Shown here piece after piece: positions 1 to 9,410 of a stretch of DNA of 64,000 nt. This DNA comes from a bacterium (GTDB lineage: Bacteria; Myxococcota_A; Polyangia; Nannocystales; Nannocystaceae): positions 338,480 through 402,479 of the forward strand of contig JANSYI010000003.1 in NCBI GenBank assembly GCA_024742475.1, in the 5' to 3' direction. Under the pieces are notes generated by a model that saw nothing but the letters and a program-made list of their open reading frames with translations, was not told the origin of the DNA and searched no databases. The translations under genes and the position numbers were made by a program. Each line of letters begins with the position of its first letter. Within the stretch, counting starts at the first letter, position 1.

Positions 1-1
1 C

Positions 2-61
2 CGCCACACGCGGGAGACCCTCCGCGAGACGCTGGTCTACCTGGCGAAGAACCGGTATTAG
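2..61 (+). CDS. 3' end of an upstream gene (partial)
   Basis: The second reading frame is open from the window edge to a TAG at 59-61 and encodes RHTRETLRETLVYLAKNRY. Nearly every codon ends in G or C, as in the real genes of this window. The charged helical end does not identify the protein. Only 19 residues are visible, so no family is assigned. Confidence 0.5.
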   Translation, partial: RHTRETLRETLVYLAKNRY

Positions 62-627
62 CCTCTCGCGCGGAGGAAGCGTTCGCGGGGTTCTCCGGCT
101 CACCCCGAAGGGGTGAGGGGAGCCTACGAACCCCGCACGGTGCGGTTTTCTGCGCTCGAGGCTAGCCACTTTTCCGCTGCGCAGACCCTCCGGGTCCGCT
201 TCGCTTTCCTTCCGAGGAGGCCCGGGGTCGCAGGGACGTCGGCCTCTTGCGGTGGGGCGCGGGGGGGCAGCGAGCTCTAACTTCCCGACTGAGTCGGTTG
301 GTTCAGCGCGGCGCTCGTCGGCTGTCGTGAACCCGCAGGGCTGGGAAGTTCCGACCCTCGTGGCACGCGAGCGGCATCCGCTCGCCTTCGCCGCACGAGG
401 TTGACGCCCCTGCGGCCCCTGACCTCCTCGGAAGGAGAGCGAAGCGGACCCGGAGGGTCTGCGCAGCGGGAAAGAGACAGACGTCGAGCGCAGAAAACCG
501 CACCGTGCGGGGTTCGTAGGCTCCCCTCACCCCGAAGGGGGGAGCCGGAGAACCCTGCGAAGGCTCCCCTCGCGCGAGAGGTCGAGGGAGCCGGAGAACC
601 CTGCGAAGGCTCTCGCGCGCGAGAGGC
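62..627. repeat. Large imperfect inverted repeat (arms about 62-262 and 390-627)
   Basis: The left arm, from 62, reappears reverse-complemented in the right arm ending at 627. Shared blocks include the sequence around 113-160 (matching about 485-527), the block around 175-230 (matching about 415-470), and the terminal CCTCTCGCGCG stretch. The right arm carries an extra tandem copy of a GGAGCCGGAGAACC-type unit (541-566 and 587-612, period 46). No convincing gene lies inside. ORFs crossing it are short, of mixed frame and without a family signature. It begins immediately after the upstream stop codon, and looks like an extragenic repetitive element able to form a cruciform or long RNA hairpin. 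Confidence 0.8.
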
Positions 628-631
628 GGCC

Positions 632-1108
632 TCAAATCCCGCGGGCCATGCGGTACTGCGCGGTGAGCCCGGGGTCGCTGGCGATTTCGTACATGAGCTC
701 GTCGAGGGCGTCGCGATCGAGGTCGAGGGTGGCGAGGACGTCGTCGGCCTTTTGCGGATCGGCAGAGATCTTCTCGGCGACGCGTGCCGCCTTGGCGACG
801 CGCGGGTCGTAGCCTTCGAGGTCGTCCGCCTCGCCCTCGCCCTTGGCGTCGTCCACCTTGGCGTCGTCGGCGTCCGCGGGTGGGGCTTCGCCTCCCGGCG
901 CGTCGTCCTTGGGCGCGTCGTCCTTGGGCGCGTCGTCCTTGGGCGCGTCATCCTTGGGCGCGTCGGCCTTGGCGTCCTCGGACTTGGCCGCGTCGGCCTT
1001 GGCGTCGTCCTTCTTGGCGGCTTGCTCGGGCTTGGGGGCTTCGCCTTCGCAGGCGGAGGCGCCGAGGAGGAGCGAGGACGCGAGCAGGGTCGCGAAGAGT
1101 CGTTGCAT
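632..1108 (-). CDS. Asp/Lys/Ala-rich lipoprotein of unknown function
   Basis: Predicted 158-residue lipoprotein: MQRLFATLLASSLLLGASAC is a signal peptide ending in a lipobox-like cysteine at 20. It is followed by a low-complexity linker with four PKDDA units and several DDAK/AKADA units. The C-terminal ~65 residues are more ordered (YDPRVAKAARVAEKI, then a helical acidic segment) and are probably the functional domain, which I do not recognise. I chose the ATG at 1108 because AGGAG lies just upstream. An in-frame ATG at 1126 overlaps the stop of the preceding gene (ATGA), so the pair is probably translationally coupled. Confidence 0.75.
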   Translation of the reverse strand: MQRLFATLLASSLLLGASACEGEAPKPEQAAKKDDAKADAAKSEDAKADAPKDDAPKDDAPKDDAPKDDAPGGEAPPADADDAKVDDAKGEGEADDLEGYDPRVAKAARVAEKISADPQKADDVLATLDLDRDALDELMYEIASDPGLTAQYRMARGI

Positions 1109-1122
1109 CGTCGTCTCCTGCC

Positions 1123-2097
1123 TCATTTGGGGCCTTTGCCCTTCTTGCCGCGCTTGCCTTTGGGACCCTTGGGGCCTTTGCCTCGCTTGCCGCCGGGCTC
1201 CCGCGGACCCTTGCTCTTGCCATCGCGCCGCTCGTCACGGTGGTCGGCCTTCGCGCCCTTGTGGGCCTCACGAGCCTCCTTGCGGGCGCCCTTGGCGGCC
1301 TCCCGGGCCTCGGCTGCGCCATCGAGACCGGCCTTCGCGGCCTCCATTGCGGCCTCGGCGGCCGCCTTCTCGGCGTCGGTGGTCGCCTTGGCCATGTCGG
1401 CCTTGGCTTCGGCGATGTCGGCCTTCGCCTCGGCGATGTCCCGGCTCGCCTTGGCGATGTCCTTGCCGGCCCCCGCAAGGTCCCGGCGGGCCTCGATGAG
1501 GTCCTCGCGCGCGGCAGCCAGATCCTCGTCGAACTTCTTGTGACGCGCCTCGAAGCGGAACTTGGCCGCCTTGCCCTTGGCCCGCAGCGCCTTGCGTTTG
1601 GCATGCAGCCTCGCGCGGTGGGCCTTGTGCTTGGCCTTGTGGGCGGCGAGCTTGGCCTCGAGCGCCGCACGCTCGGCGTCGTCCATGGCCTTGACCTTCT
1701 TGCGCTTCGCAGCCATCTCCGCGATCTCGGCGGGCTTCTTGCCCTTGGCGAGCTGGCGGCGGACCCACGCGTTGAAGTGCGCCCGCTTGCCGCGGCCGGA
1801 CTTGGTCGCGTCGGCTTCGGCGGCGACCAGCTCGGCGGCTTCCCCCGCGCTCAGCCCCGCTTCGGTCGCAGCGTCGAGCGCGTCGTCGAGCTCCTCCTCG
1901 GGCACCCCCGCCTCGCGGGCCTCCTGCGCGGCCAGCGGGAGGTCCATCACCGCGAGGATGTCGTCTTCGAGCGCCTCGTCATCCGCGGGCGCGTCGGGTT
2001 CGGGCGCGACCTCGGCGGGGGCCGCGATCGCGGTGCCTCCCAGCGACAGCGCAAGCAGTACGCCGCCTGCAGTCCATGACCGTTTGAGTCGGAGCAT
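1123..2097 (-). CDS. Secreted Ala/Lys-rich coiled-coil protein, unknown function
   Basis: 324 residues. The N-terminus (MLRLKRSWTAGGVLLALSLG, then GTAIAAPAE) is a Sec signal peptide with an AIA-A type cleavage site. An acidic, Glu/Ala-rich segment follows, then a long Lys/Arg/Ala helical region with heptad-like AKADIAEAKADMAKA repeats predicted as coiled coil (about residues 150-250). The tail is extremely basic (GKRGKGPKGPKGKRGKKG). The basic tail could bind DNA, peptidoglycan or acidic surface polymers, but that is inference. It lies directly upstream of the acidic lipoprotein at 632-1108 and overlaps its alternative start. The opposite charges of the two products suggest they might interact. 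Confidence 0.75.
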   Translation of the reverse strand: MLRLKRSWTAGGVLLALSLGGTAIAAPAEVAPEPDAPADDEALEDDILAVMDLPLAAQEAREAGVPEEELDDALDAATEAGLSAGEAAELVAAEADATKSGRGKRAHFNAWVRRQLAKGKKPAEIAEMAAKRKKVKAMDDAERAALEAKLAAHKAKHKAHRARLHAKRKALRAKGKAAKFRFEARHKKFDEDLAAAREDLIEARRDLAGAGKDIAKASRDIAEAKADIAEAKADMAKATTDAEKAAAEAAMEAAKAGLDGAAEAREAAKGARKEAREAHKGAKADHRDERRDGKSKGPREPGGKRGKGPKGPKGKRGKKGKGPK

Positions 2098-2139
2098 GCC
2101 CGGAGCATTTCACGGCCGCGGCGCCGCGCTCAACCTCCT

Positions 2140-3684
2140 TCACCGTCCGTTTGCGGGCCCGGTCTCGTCGGGCCGCAGCGGGCGTCCGCCGGCATACCGG
2201 GCGAGCATGAGCGCAATCTCGTTTTGCACCGTCCGCGCAGCCGACGTGCCCCCGCCGGGAAGCTCGTTGAACAGGATGCTAAAGACGATCGGCGCGCGGT
2301 CGGGCGCTCCTGCGTAGCCCGAGAGGGCGGAGATTCCATCCAGGGTGCCGGTCTTGACGCGAACCCACCGCGCGGCGTCCGTATCGGAGAGCCGAGAGCG
2401 GGTCGTGCCGTCGACACCCATCACGGCCAGGGACGCCAAGAAGTCCGCGCGGTAGCGGAAGTCGCCCTGCATCGCCTCGAGCAGCGCGGTGATCTGCGTC
2501 GGCGTGACCCGGTTGGTGTCGTAGAGCCCCGACCCGTTGGTCAGCCGAGCGCCCTGCAGATCGACGCCGAGCGATTCGAGGGCCTTGCGCTCCTGCGCGG
2601 ACGCAGCGCTGAAGGTGGCCGGCTTGCCCACAGGGGACAGGGTCTTGAGGATCTGCTCGGCCATGAAGTTGTTGGAGAACTTGTTGACCGACCGGATGAG
2701 CTCGCTGACGGGCTCGGAGAAGTGCGTGGCGAGGGCTCGGGCGTCCCGTGGCGCGCTGCCGACCTTGACCTTCTTGCGACCGACCTTGATGCCCTGCTTC
2801 TTGAGCGCATACAGAAGCACCTCTCCGGCGTTGCGACTGGGGCTGAGGACCGGGTAGCGGTAGCGGGCCGCCGACGCGTCCTCGCCGATCGTCCCGCGGA
2901 TCTGAATCTTCACGCCGGTGCCGTCGGGTTCGACGTCCGCGAACAGCCGCCGCTTGCGGCCCGCGACCGTGGTCGCGGTGTTGGTCAGCTTGATGCCGCC
3001 CGTCGAGGGGTCGAGCCCCACGAGCGCCGCGTCGCCGACCTTGGCGCCCGGGGCCGCCCGCACGACGAAGGTGTTGAAGTTGACCGACGTGGCGCTGCTC
3101 GGCGCGCGGTAGGACGCGAGCTCGTCCTTCTGGTCGAAGCCCGGCGGCAGCTCGTCCTTGTCGAAGCGGTCGGAGTCGACGACCACGCCGCCGGTGATCC
3201 GTCGCACTCCGCGGGCGTGCAGCTCGGAGGCGAGCGCCACGAGGTGTTCGGTGACGAGGTTGGGGTCTCCGCTGCCTTCGAGGTAGATGTCGCCGGTGAC
3301 CACCGACCCCGACAGCGCGCCGTCGTTGCGCAGGATTCGGGTCGCATAGCGGTGCTCGGGTCCGAGCTCGACCAGCGCTGCCGCGGTGGTCAGCAGCTTG
3401 ACGTTGCTGGCCGGGTTCAGGGGCAGCTCGGCGCCGCGCGAATACAGCACCTTGCCGGTCTCGAGGTCGAGCACGTGGATCCCGACCGTGGCGTCGGCCA
3501 GGATGGGGGCCTCGAGCAACAGGTCGATCTGCCCGGCCAGGGTTGGGTCGGCCTCGCCCTGGGCGACCGCAGGCTCGGCCGCCCGCGCGATTGGCGAAGG
3601 AGACACGAAGCTGGCCAACACGGCCAGGCAGAGGGCGGGGCGAAGAGCGCGGGCAAGCACGGCAGGAGGGGGGTGGGGCCTCAT
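2140..3684 (-). CDS. dacB: D-alanyl-D-alanine carboxypeptidase/endopeptidase (PBP4, peptidase S13)
   Basis: About 514 residues with a signal peptide (MRPHPPPAVLARALRPALCL onward, ending ARAAE). It contains the three S13 active-site motifs: SxxK in NPASNVKLLTTAAALVELG, SxN as SNN in NKFSNNFMAEQIL, and KTG in VKTGTLDGISALSGYAG. This family cleaves the terminal D-Ala and the D-Ala-meso-DAP cross-links of peptidoglycan in the periplasm. The length fits PBP4 with its extra insertion between the first two motifs. An upstream in-frame ATG at 3732 would add 16 residues before the signal peptide, so I prefer 3684. The gene is divergent from the vWA lipoprotein at 3798. Confidence 0.93.
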   Translation of the reverse strand: MRPHPPPAVLARALRPALCLAVLASFVSPSPIARAAEPAVAQGEADPTLAGQIDLLLEAPILADATVGIHVLDLETGKVLYSRGAELPLNPASNVKLLTTAAALVELGPEHRYATRILRNDGALSGSVVTGDIYLEGSGDPNLVTEHLVALASELHARGVRRITGGVVVDSDRFDKDELPPGFDQKDELASYRAPSSATSVNFNTFVVRAAPGAKVGDAALVGLDPSTGGIKLTNTATTVAGRKRRLFADVEPDGTGVKIQIRGTIGEDASAARYRYPVLSPSRNAGEVLLYALKKQGIKVGRKKVKVGSAPRDARALATHFSEPVSELIRSVNKFSNNFMAEQILKTLSPVGKPATFSAASAQERKALESLGVDLQGARLTNGSGLYDTNRVTPTQITALLEAMQGDFRYRADFLASLAVMGVDGTTRSRLSDTDAARWVRVKTGTLDGISALSGYAGAPDRAPIVFSILFNELPGGGTSAARTVQNEIALMLARYAGGRPLRPDETGPANGR

Positions 3685-3797
3685 CGCAGGCCCACCCACG
3701 TGCACGGTAGCCGAGCTGGCCTGCGCATGCATCCCGTATCGGGACCCATCATTTGGTCGGCTCGCGTCGCGGCGGTAGCCTGATGGGGGTTCCGATC

Positions 3798-5768
3798 ATG
3801 GCTTTCTCGCGTCGCGCACTGTTCTTGTCTTCGTTGCTGACTCTCACCGGCTGTCCCGACGGCGGGGGCTCGGGCAACCCGCCTCCGGCGAACACCAGCG
3901 CCGGCAACCCCACGGCCACGATGTCCGGGACCGGGCAGCAGGGCACCGGCACGATGACCGACACCGACGCGACCGGCGGTTCGAGCTCGTCCTCGGGTGC
4001 TACCTCCGAGGCGACGAGCACAGGTGCGACCGTCACGAACTGCGGCGACCTGCAGTGCAGCGACAACGGTAGCTGCGAGATCGACCCGTTGGGCAGCGCC
4101 TACTGTCTGTGTGATGCAGGCTACGTGCTCGACGACGCCGGGGTCACCTGCGTGGTCGACGAGTCGTGCATTCGGGTGTCGTTCCTCGAGGACGGGTGTC
4201 GCCAGAAGGTCAACGCAGAGCCGGCCGTGGCCTTGTTCTTCGCGCTGGACTTCTGCGCGGGCACGGCCGTGACGCCGGAGAAACGCGCGGAGCTGGGCCT
4301 GTCGTTCGTCGTCCGTGAGAACGGCATCGACATCTCGGAGAACGTCGAGTCCGACGCGACGATCCTCGACACCGAGGTCGAGAGCTACGTGACGCTGATG
4401 GTCGACGTCTCCAACTCGGTCACCGAGAGCGAAGACCTGCCCGCGCTGGTGACCGAGCTGCGGGCGCTCGTGAGCAGCCTCGAAGCGGCGCCTGGTGAGC
4501 CCGACGTCTACGTCTCGGTGTTCGTCTTCGGCTTCCGGTCCGCCGAGTACGTCCCCTTCACGCGAGACCTCGCGGCCGTCGACGCGGCGCTCGAGGCACT
4601 GGCCAACGACCCCGCGCCCGTGGTCGAGCTCGCCAGCGGCGGCCAGAGCACCGCGCTCTTCAACGCGACCGAGGAGGGCATCCTCGCGACGCATCGCATT
4701 CGAGACCTGCGCGATGCGGTCACCTGGGGTGGGGTGCTGACCACCGGCACCGTGGTCGTCGTCACCGACGGCATCGACACGTCCAACGGCGACCTCAACA
4801 GCGGGCTCATCGGCGAAACCACCAACCAGGTGATCTCGATTGGGATCAGCGACGCGATCGACGATGACCAGCTGCGGGCGATCGGGCGCGACGGATCGTT
4901 CCTCGCGCCGACTCCGGCGGACTGGACCACAGCGTTCGAATCGATCGCCGAGCGCGTCGACGCCTATCCCGATCGCTCCTACCTCCTGGCCTACTGCTCC
5001 TCGGCCAGCGAGGGCGACCCGGACGTCGAGGTCTCCGTCACCGGCCCCGCGGTGCTCGACGTGACCGCGGCCGAGTGTGGGTTCAACGCCGAGCTGTTCA
5101 GCTCACAGGGCTTCGAGTGCAACACCGATTTCTTCACCTCGGAGTGCAACGCCCAGCAGTGCGGCGGCCTCACCGGCTGTGGCGCATGCGCGGACTCGCA
5201 GTGCTGCAACGGGACCCAGTGCAGCGAGCCGGAGGCCGCGCAGTTCCCGGTCAGCTGCGACGACAACATTCACCTGTGCGACGCGGAGAACCTCGCGTGC
5301 AACGGGGCGAGCTGCGTGCTGCCGGTGGGCGACGGTCAGGACTGCACCACCACCCCGTGTGCCGCCGGGGTCGACTACTGCGGGACGAACCCCGCGTGGA
5401 ATCCCAAGGACCCCGACTCGCCGCAGTTCGTCTGCATGGACACGCTGCCGCTGGGGACGCCCTGCGAGGTCCCCGAGCAGTGCGAGTCGCTCAACTGCTA
5501 CTACCCCAACCCCGACAACCCCTTCGAGGGGCGACGGTGCCTGCCCGAGGCTCAGCTCGGTGATCACTGCGGCGACGAAGACGCGGTGTGCGAGTCCGGT
5601 GGCCACTGCCAGAGCAGCACGTGCGAGCCGAAGCTCCTCGAGCTCGCCAGCTGCAACTCCGACGAGCAGTGCCGCCGGGGCGTCTGTGTGAACTTCGATG
5701 TCGGCGGCAACTTCTGCTCGGGTCCCGCCGCCTGCTACTGGAGCTGGGACGAGAAGGTCCCGGACTGA
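3798..5768 (+). CDS. Lipoprotein with EGF-like, von Willebrand A and Cys-rich domains
   Basis: 656 residues. MAFSRRALFLSSLLTLTGC is a lipoprotein signal with lipobox LTGC. A Ser/Thr/Gly linker leads to an EGF-like module (CGDLQCSDNGSC...YCLCDAGYVL). A vWA domain then begins near TLMVDVSNSV, with a DxSxS MIDAS metal site. The C-terminal ~230 residues hold more than 20 cysteines in short CxxxxCxxC patterns. This suggests a surface-exposed, disulfide-rich adhesive or binding protein. The ATG at 3798 follows a GGGGG stretch at good spacing; earlier in-frame starts precede the signal peptide. It is convergent with the S41 gene, with only 6 bases between stops. Confidence 0.85.
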   Translation: MAFSRRALFLSSLLTLTGCPDGGGSGNPPPANTSAGNPTATMSGTGQQGTGTMTDTDATGGSSSSSGATSEATSTGATVTNCGDLQCSDNGSCEIDPLGSAYCLCDAGYVLDDAGVTCVVDESCIRVSFLEDGCRQKVNAEPAVALFFALDFCAGTAVTPEKRAELGLSFVVRENGIDISENVESDATILDTEVESYVTLMVDVSNSVTESEDLPALVTELRALVSSLEAAPGEPDVYVSVFVFGFRSAEYVPFTRDLAAVDAALEALANDPAPVVELASGGQSTALFNATEEGILATHRIRDLRDAVTWGGVLTTGTVVVVTDGIDTSNGDLNSGLIGETTNQVISIGISDAIDDDQLRAIGRDGSFLAPTPADWTTAFESIAERVDAYPDRSYLLAYCSSASEGDPDVEVSVTGPAVLDVTAAECGFNAELFSSQGFECNTDFFTSECNAQQCGGLTGCGACADSQCCNGTQCSEPEAAQFPVSCDDNIHLCDAENLACNGASCVLPVGDGQDCTTTPCAAGVDYCGTNPAWNPKDPDSPQFVCMDTLPLGTPCEVPEQCESLNCYYPNPDNPFEGRRCLPEAQLGDHCGDEDAVCESGGHCQSSTCEPKLLELASCNSDEQCRRGVCVNFDVGGNFCSGPAACYWSWDEKVPD

Positions 5769-5774
5769 GGGCCC

Positions 5775-7106
5775 TCAGTAGACGCCGCGAAGGGCGTCGA
5801 TGCCCGGGTACGCACCGGGCAGCGCGGGCGCGTCGAGCCTGAGCGGACGCTCGCCGACGTGCGCCTCGGTTTCCTCGTCGTCGCTGCTCGATGGGGCAGG
5901 GCAGGCCGCCTGGTCGAGCTGCGCGAGGGCGGCGGCCAAGGAAGCCTCGCGGGAGTCACCCAGCGGTCGCGCCAGGTCGTCGGCGCTCTCGCAGTCGGGG
6001 ATGAAGCCGTCGAAGTAGTCGCCTTCCCCGCGCGCGTTGAGCAGCCGGAACGTGATCGGATAGGCCGCCTTGTCGCAGAAGGTGAACTGCGCCGAGCCCA
6101 CCGGCTTGCCCGCGGTCGGTGAGCCCACCACGCTGACCGTGGCGAAGGGCCGCACGGCGTTGATCACCAGCTCGCTCGCCGAGGCGGTCGACCCGGAAGT
6201 GATGAACACGACGTGGTCGAGGCGCTCGAGGCTCCCGGTGTGCCGCTCGATGTGCCGCGTGCTGTTGGCCTCCGAAAGCGAGGGCGTGTGGTCGGTGCGA
6301 TACGACACTTCGCCGGCGGCTTGGCCTCCCACGAGCATGTCGACCAGGTGCCGCGCCGCCGAGATCCGGCCGCCGCCGTTGTAGCGCATGTCGACGACGA
6401 CGTTGCGGACGCCCGCGTCGGAGAAGCGAACGAACGCGTCGGTGAGCTCGTCGATCGACGGCTCGACGAAGGTGGTGAAGAACAGGTAGGCGACCGGCTC
6501 GGCGTCGTGCTCGATGACCTCGGCGATGGGGACCGTGACGAGTGGATACCAATCCTTGGTCAGCTCGACGGTGCGCGTGGCGTCATCGGTCCCCGAGGCG
6601 AGCTGCAGCGTGACCGCGACCCCGGGCTCGTTGGGCCCCAGGGCGTCATCCCAGCCGTCTCGCTCGTCGAGCTCGGGGACGGTGAAGCCCCCGGCGCCGA
6701 CCAGCTCGTCGCCGCGCTCGAGGCCGGCTTGACCGGCGGGGGAGAGTGGGTCGACGAACCCCAGGACGACGCGTCCGTCCGAGAGGCGCCGCGTCCGGAA
6801 GCCCGCGCCGATCACCATGCCCTCCTCGAAGAGCGCGTCCGAGGTCTCGAGGTCGGACACGCGGCTCCAGCGGTCGAGCTCGGCGTAGCGAACCTCGGTG
6901 ACCAGGGCCGAGGGGGATTCGAACGCGGCGGGGTCGAGATCGCCCGGCACGTGCTCGTTCCAGAGGTAGGCCTCTTGCATGAGCATGTACATGAAGGCGT
7001 TCTGCTCGGGGATCGAGCAGTCTCGCGGACCGCCGAAGTCCAGCGGGTCATCCTCCGCGCAGCCACCGAGCCCGAGCGCGACGACCACGATCGCCGCGCC
7101 TCCCAT
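5775..7106 (-). CDS. S41-family (C-terminal processing type) serine protease lipoprotein
   Basis: About 443 residues. MGGAAIVVVALGLGGC is a short lipoprotein signal; a TTG at 7130 would add eight residues including an arginine and is a possible alternative. A PDZ-like segment around GFVDPLSPAGQAGLERGDEL precedes the S41 core. Core motifs are VVVDMRYNGGGRISAA, the catalytic serine in ITSGSTASASELV, and the catalytic lysine in GSPTAGKPVGSAQF. Family members cleave substrates at hydrophobic C-termini in the periplasm or outside. The gene is divergent from the metalloprotease at 7194, so the ~90-base gap probably holds both promoters. Confidence 0.88.
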   Translation of the reverse strand: MGGAAIVVVALGLGGCAEDDPLDFGGPRDCSIPEQNAFMYMLMQEAYLWNEHVPGDLDPAAFESPSALVTEVRYAELDRWSRVSDLETSDALFEEGMVIGAGFRTRRLSDGRVVLGFVDPLSPAGQAGLERGDELVGAGGFTVPELDERDGWDDALGPNEPGVAVTLQLASGTDDATRTVELTKDWYPLVTVPIAEVIEHDAEPVAYLFFTTFVEPSIDELTDAFVRFSDAGVRNVVVDMRYNGGGRISAARHLVDMLVGGQAAGEVSYRTDHTPSLSEANSTRHIERHTGSLERLDHVVFITSGSTASASELVINAVRPFATVSVVGSPTAGKPVGSAQFTFCDKAAYPITFRLLNARGEGDYFDGFIPDCESADDLARPLGDSREASLAAALAQLDQAACPAPSSSDDEETEAHVGERPLRLDAPALPGAYPGIDALRGVY

Positions 7107-7193
7107 CCACCATCCATCGATCCTCGACAAAGCCAGTGTACGGTAGCACGCGTCTCGCTGGCCTCTCGGCACGTGACACCGATTGTCGCAGCG

Positions 7194-9410
7194 GTGAGGA
7201 CGGCGCCGACGTGTCCGGGTACCCTTCTTCCGGTGACCTCGTTGGGCATCGCTGCCGCATGGTCGTGCGTGCTCGCGCTCGGCGACCCCTCGCTCGTGGT
7301 CGAACGCGAGGTCGAGTTCGGCGCGGCGAACGCCTCGCGCCTGCAGGTCGTCGCGCCGCGCGTACGTGGCATCCCGGTCCGAGGAGCGGCGCGCGTCGTG
7401 CCGGCGGACGAGGCTGGGGCATGGCTCGCCGCGCCGGTGCTTCCGCCGATGCAGACGCCCCAAGTCGACCCGTCCGAGGCCCGCATCGACGTCGAGGCGC
7501 TGCCGGGCATCGCGGCCGAAGCTCTCGGCCGCGACGCGGTGTCGTTCGAGTCCCAGCCGGTCCTGGTCTACCTGCTGCGGCACGATGTCCCGGTGCTCGC
7601 CTGGGAGGCGCAGGTGTCGCTCTCCATGCGGCCGACGCCAACCCGGCCCACGGTCTGGATCAGCGCCATGACCGGCCGACTGATCGAGGTCCGCGAGCAG
7701 GTCCGCAGCGCTCGCGCCCGGGTGTTCGGCGAGAACCCGTCCACCACGCCGACCCCGCGGGACGTCGAGCTGCCGCGCATCGGCGAGGTCTCCGTGGGCG
7801 ACCCCCTCGTCTCACCGACGATCGCCGCGTTCAACTGCGTGGCGCAGCCGCCCCCCGAGACTCCCTGGGAGGTCGACGACGGCGACTGCTATCCGGTCCA
7901 CCGCGCATTCGCCGACGCAAACGGCGACTTCTACGTCCCCACCCCCGAGGTGATCGACGAGGACGACAACGTCCAGCCCGACGACCCCTACGCCGAGCTG
8001 AGCATGTTCTACCACGGCGCGATCTTCCTCGACGCGCTCGCGGACCGCGGGCTCGACCAGTTCTCGTGCCCGCAGGCCGTGATGCTCGCCAACGTTCGAA
8101 GCCCCACGGACGACGGCTACGAGCCGGTCGACAACGCCTTCTACACCAACCAGTGCGACCCCCAGCGGGGCGCCACGATGATGTTCGGGCAGGGCGCTCA
8201 GGTCGACTTCGCCTACGACGGCGACGTCGTCTACCACGAGCTCGGCCACGGCGTCGTCGCGTTGCTGACCCCCGAAGGGCTCGGCGGACGGCAGCTCAGG
8301 GACGACGCGTCGCTCGTCGACGCGGGGGGCATGAACGAGGCGATCGCCGACTACATGAGCTACATGATGACCGACGACCCGCGCGTCGGTGAGTACGTGG
8401 GCCGCTTCTGGGCGGCGAACACCCGGGCGGAGATCCGCACCGGCGAGAACACCAAGCGCTGCCCCGACGACACGATCGGCCAGGTCCACAACGACGGCGA
8501 GCCCTTTGCCGCCTCGCTGTGGTCGACCCGGCAGCGCGTGGGTCCAGCCCTCGACCTGCTCGTGCTGCGGACGCTGCCTCGGTTGGGTGGGGACGCAAGC
8601 CTCGAAGAGGGCGCCGCTGCGCTGCTCGAGGTCGCCGCCGAGATGGTCGCCGAGGGCCTGCTCGTCCCCGGCGACGTCGAGCACCTGCAGCGGGCGCTGG
8701 CCACCCGCGGGCTGCTCGACTGCCCGCGCGTCATCACCGACCAAGACGCGGTGCAGGCGGGACGGACGATGCACCTGCGTCGCAAGAGCGTCGCCGTGCA
8801 GCCCTTCACCCCCGGGCCGATGCAGCTGCGGGTCGAGGTCCCGCCGGGCGCGGACGCGCTGGAAGTTCACTTCGATCTACGGGGTGACGACACGCCCGAG
8901 GACCGCGCGCTCGTCTTGGTCAAGCGAGGCGAGGCGCGCATCACCTACGGCTACGAGGTCATCGCGGTCGACGACCCTGGGGACGCCACCGGGGAGACCG
9001 GCCGGATCCGCGAGGTCACCCGGACCGACGGCGACTGGGACGCAGAGATCGAACCGACGCGTCAGCCCGGAGGCGACTACATCGCCGAAGTCGCGAACGT
9101 TCGGGCCGGCGACGTCGTGCACGTCGCTTTGGCGGCGCTCGGGCCCTCGGACCTCATCGCCACCTCGGTCGCCGTCTTGGCCATCGGAGCGACCGAGGAG
9201 GCGGAGACGGACGGGGAGGCCGACACCGACGGCGACGTGCCAGCACAGGGCGGTTCGGTGTCTGCGCAAGCAACATCTGCGGGCGGCTGCGGTTGCCACA
9301 CGGGGCCCGATTCGGCGATCCTGCTCGGGTGGATGCTCCCGCTGATGCTGCGCCGACGTCGACGACGGGCGACGTCGTCTCGCAGGCGCCGCGGCAGCAC
9401 CCGGCGCTGA
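7194..9410 (+). CDS. Gluzincin metalloprotease (M36/M4-like) with MYXO-CTERM tail
   Basis: About 738 residues. A hydrophobic N-terminal signal is followed by a propeptide-like region. The catalytic zinc motif HELGH sits in DVVYHELGHGVVALL, and the downstream glutamate motif in MNEAIADYMSYMM fits the M36/M4 gluzincin pattern. After a beta-rich C-terminal domain and an acidic Thr/Asp linker, the protein ends GGCGCHTGPDSAIL, a transmembrane segment and an Arg run. This is the MYXO-CTERM arrangement for sorting to the myxobacterial surface. The start is uncertain: GTG at 7173, 7194 or 7233, none with a clear ribosome-binding site. The 3' end overlaps the next gene in another frame. Confidence 0.87.
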   Translation: MRTAPTCPGTLLPVTSLGIAAAWSCVLALGDPSLVVEREVEFGAANASRLQVVAPRVRGIPVRGAARVVPADEAGAWLAAPVLPPMQTPQVDPSEARIDVEALPGIAAEALGRDAVSFESQPVLVYLLRHDVPVLAWEAQVSLSMRPTPTRPTVWISAMTGRLIEVREQVRSARARVFGENPSTTPTPRDVELPRIGEVSVGDPLVSPTIAAFNCVAQPPPETPWEVDDGDCYPVHRAFADANGDFYVPTPEVIDEDDNVQPDDPYAELSMFYHGAIFLDALADRGLDQFSCPQAVMLANVRSPTDDGYEPVDNAFYTNQCDPQRGATMMFGQGAQVDFAYDGDVVYHELGHGVVALLTPEGLGGRQLRDDASLVDAGGMNEAIADYMSYMMTDDPRVGEYVGRFWAANTRAEIRTGENTKRCPDDTIGQVHNDGEPFAASLWSTRQRVGPALDLLVLRTLPRLGGDASLEEGAAALLEVAAEMVAEGLLVPGDVEHLQRALATRGLLDCPRVITDQDAVQAGRTMHLRRKSVAVQPFTPGPMQLRVEVPPGADALEVHFDLRGDDTPEDRALVLVKRGEARITYGYEVIAVDDPGDATGETGRIREVTRTDGDWDAEIEPTRQPGGDYIAEVANVRAGDVVHVALAALGPSDLIATSVAVLAIGATEEAETDGEADTDGDVPAQGGSVSAQATSAGGCGCHTGPDSAILLGWMLPLMLRRRRRRATSSRRRRGSTRR

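Noticed and set aside
784..2079. Long plus-strand frames of 380 and 431 residues opposite the two low-complexity genes
   Set aside because: They are antisense shadows of GC-rich, repeat-coding sequence; the minus strand has signal peptides, an overlap start and G/C third positions.
6213..7193. N-terminal extension of the metalloprotease frame
   Set aside because: It lies antisense to the S41 protease and precedes the signal peptide, so the long version of the protein is not real.
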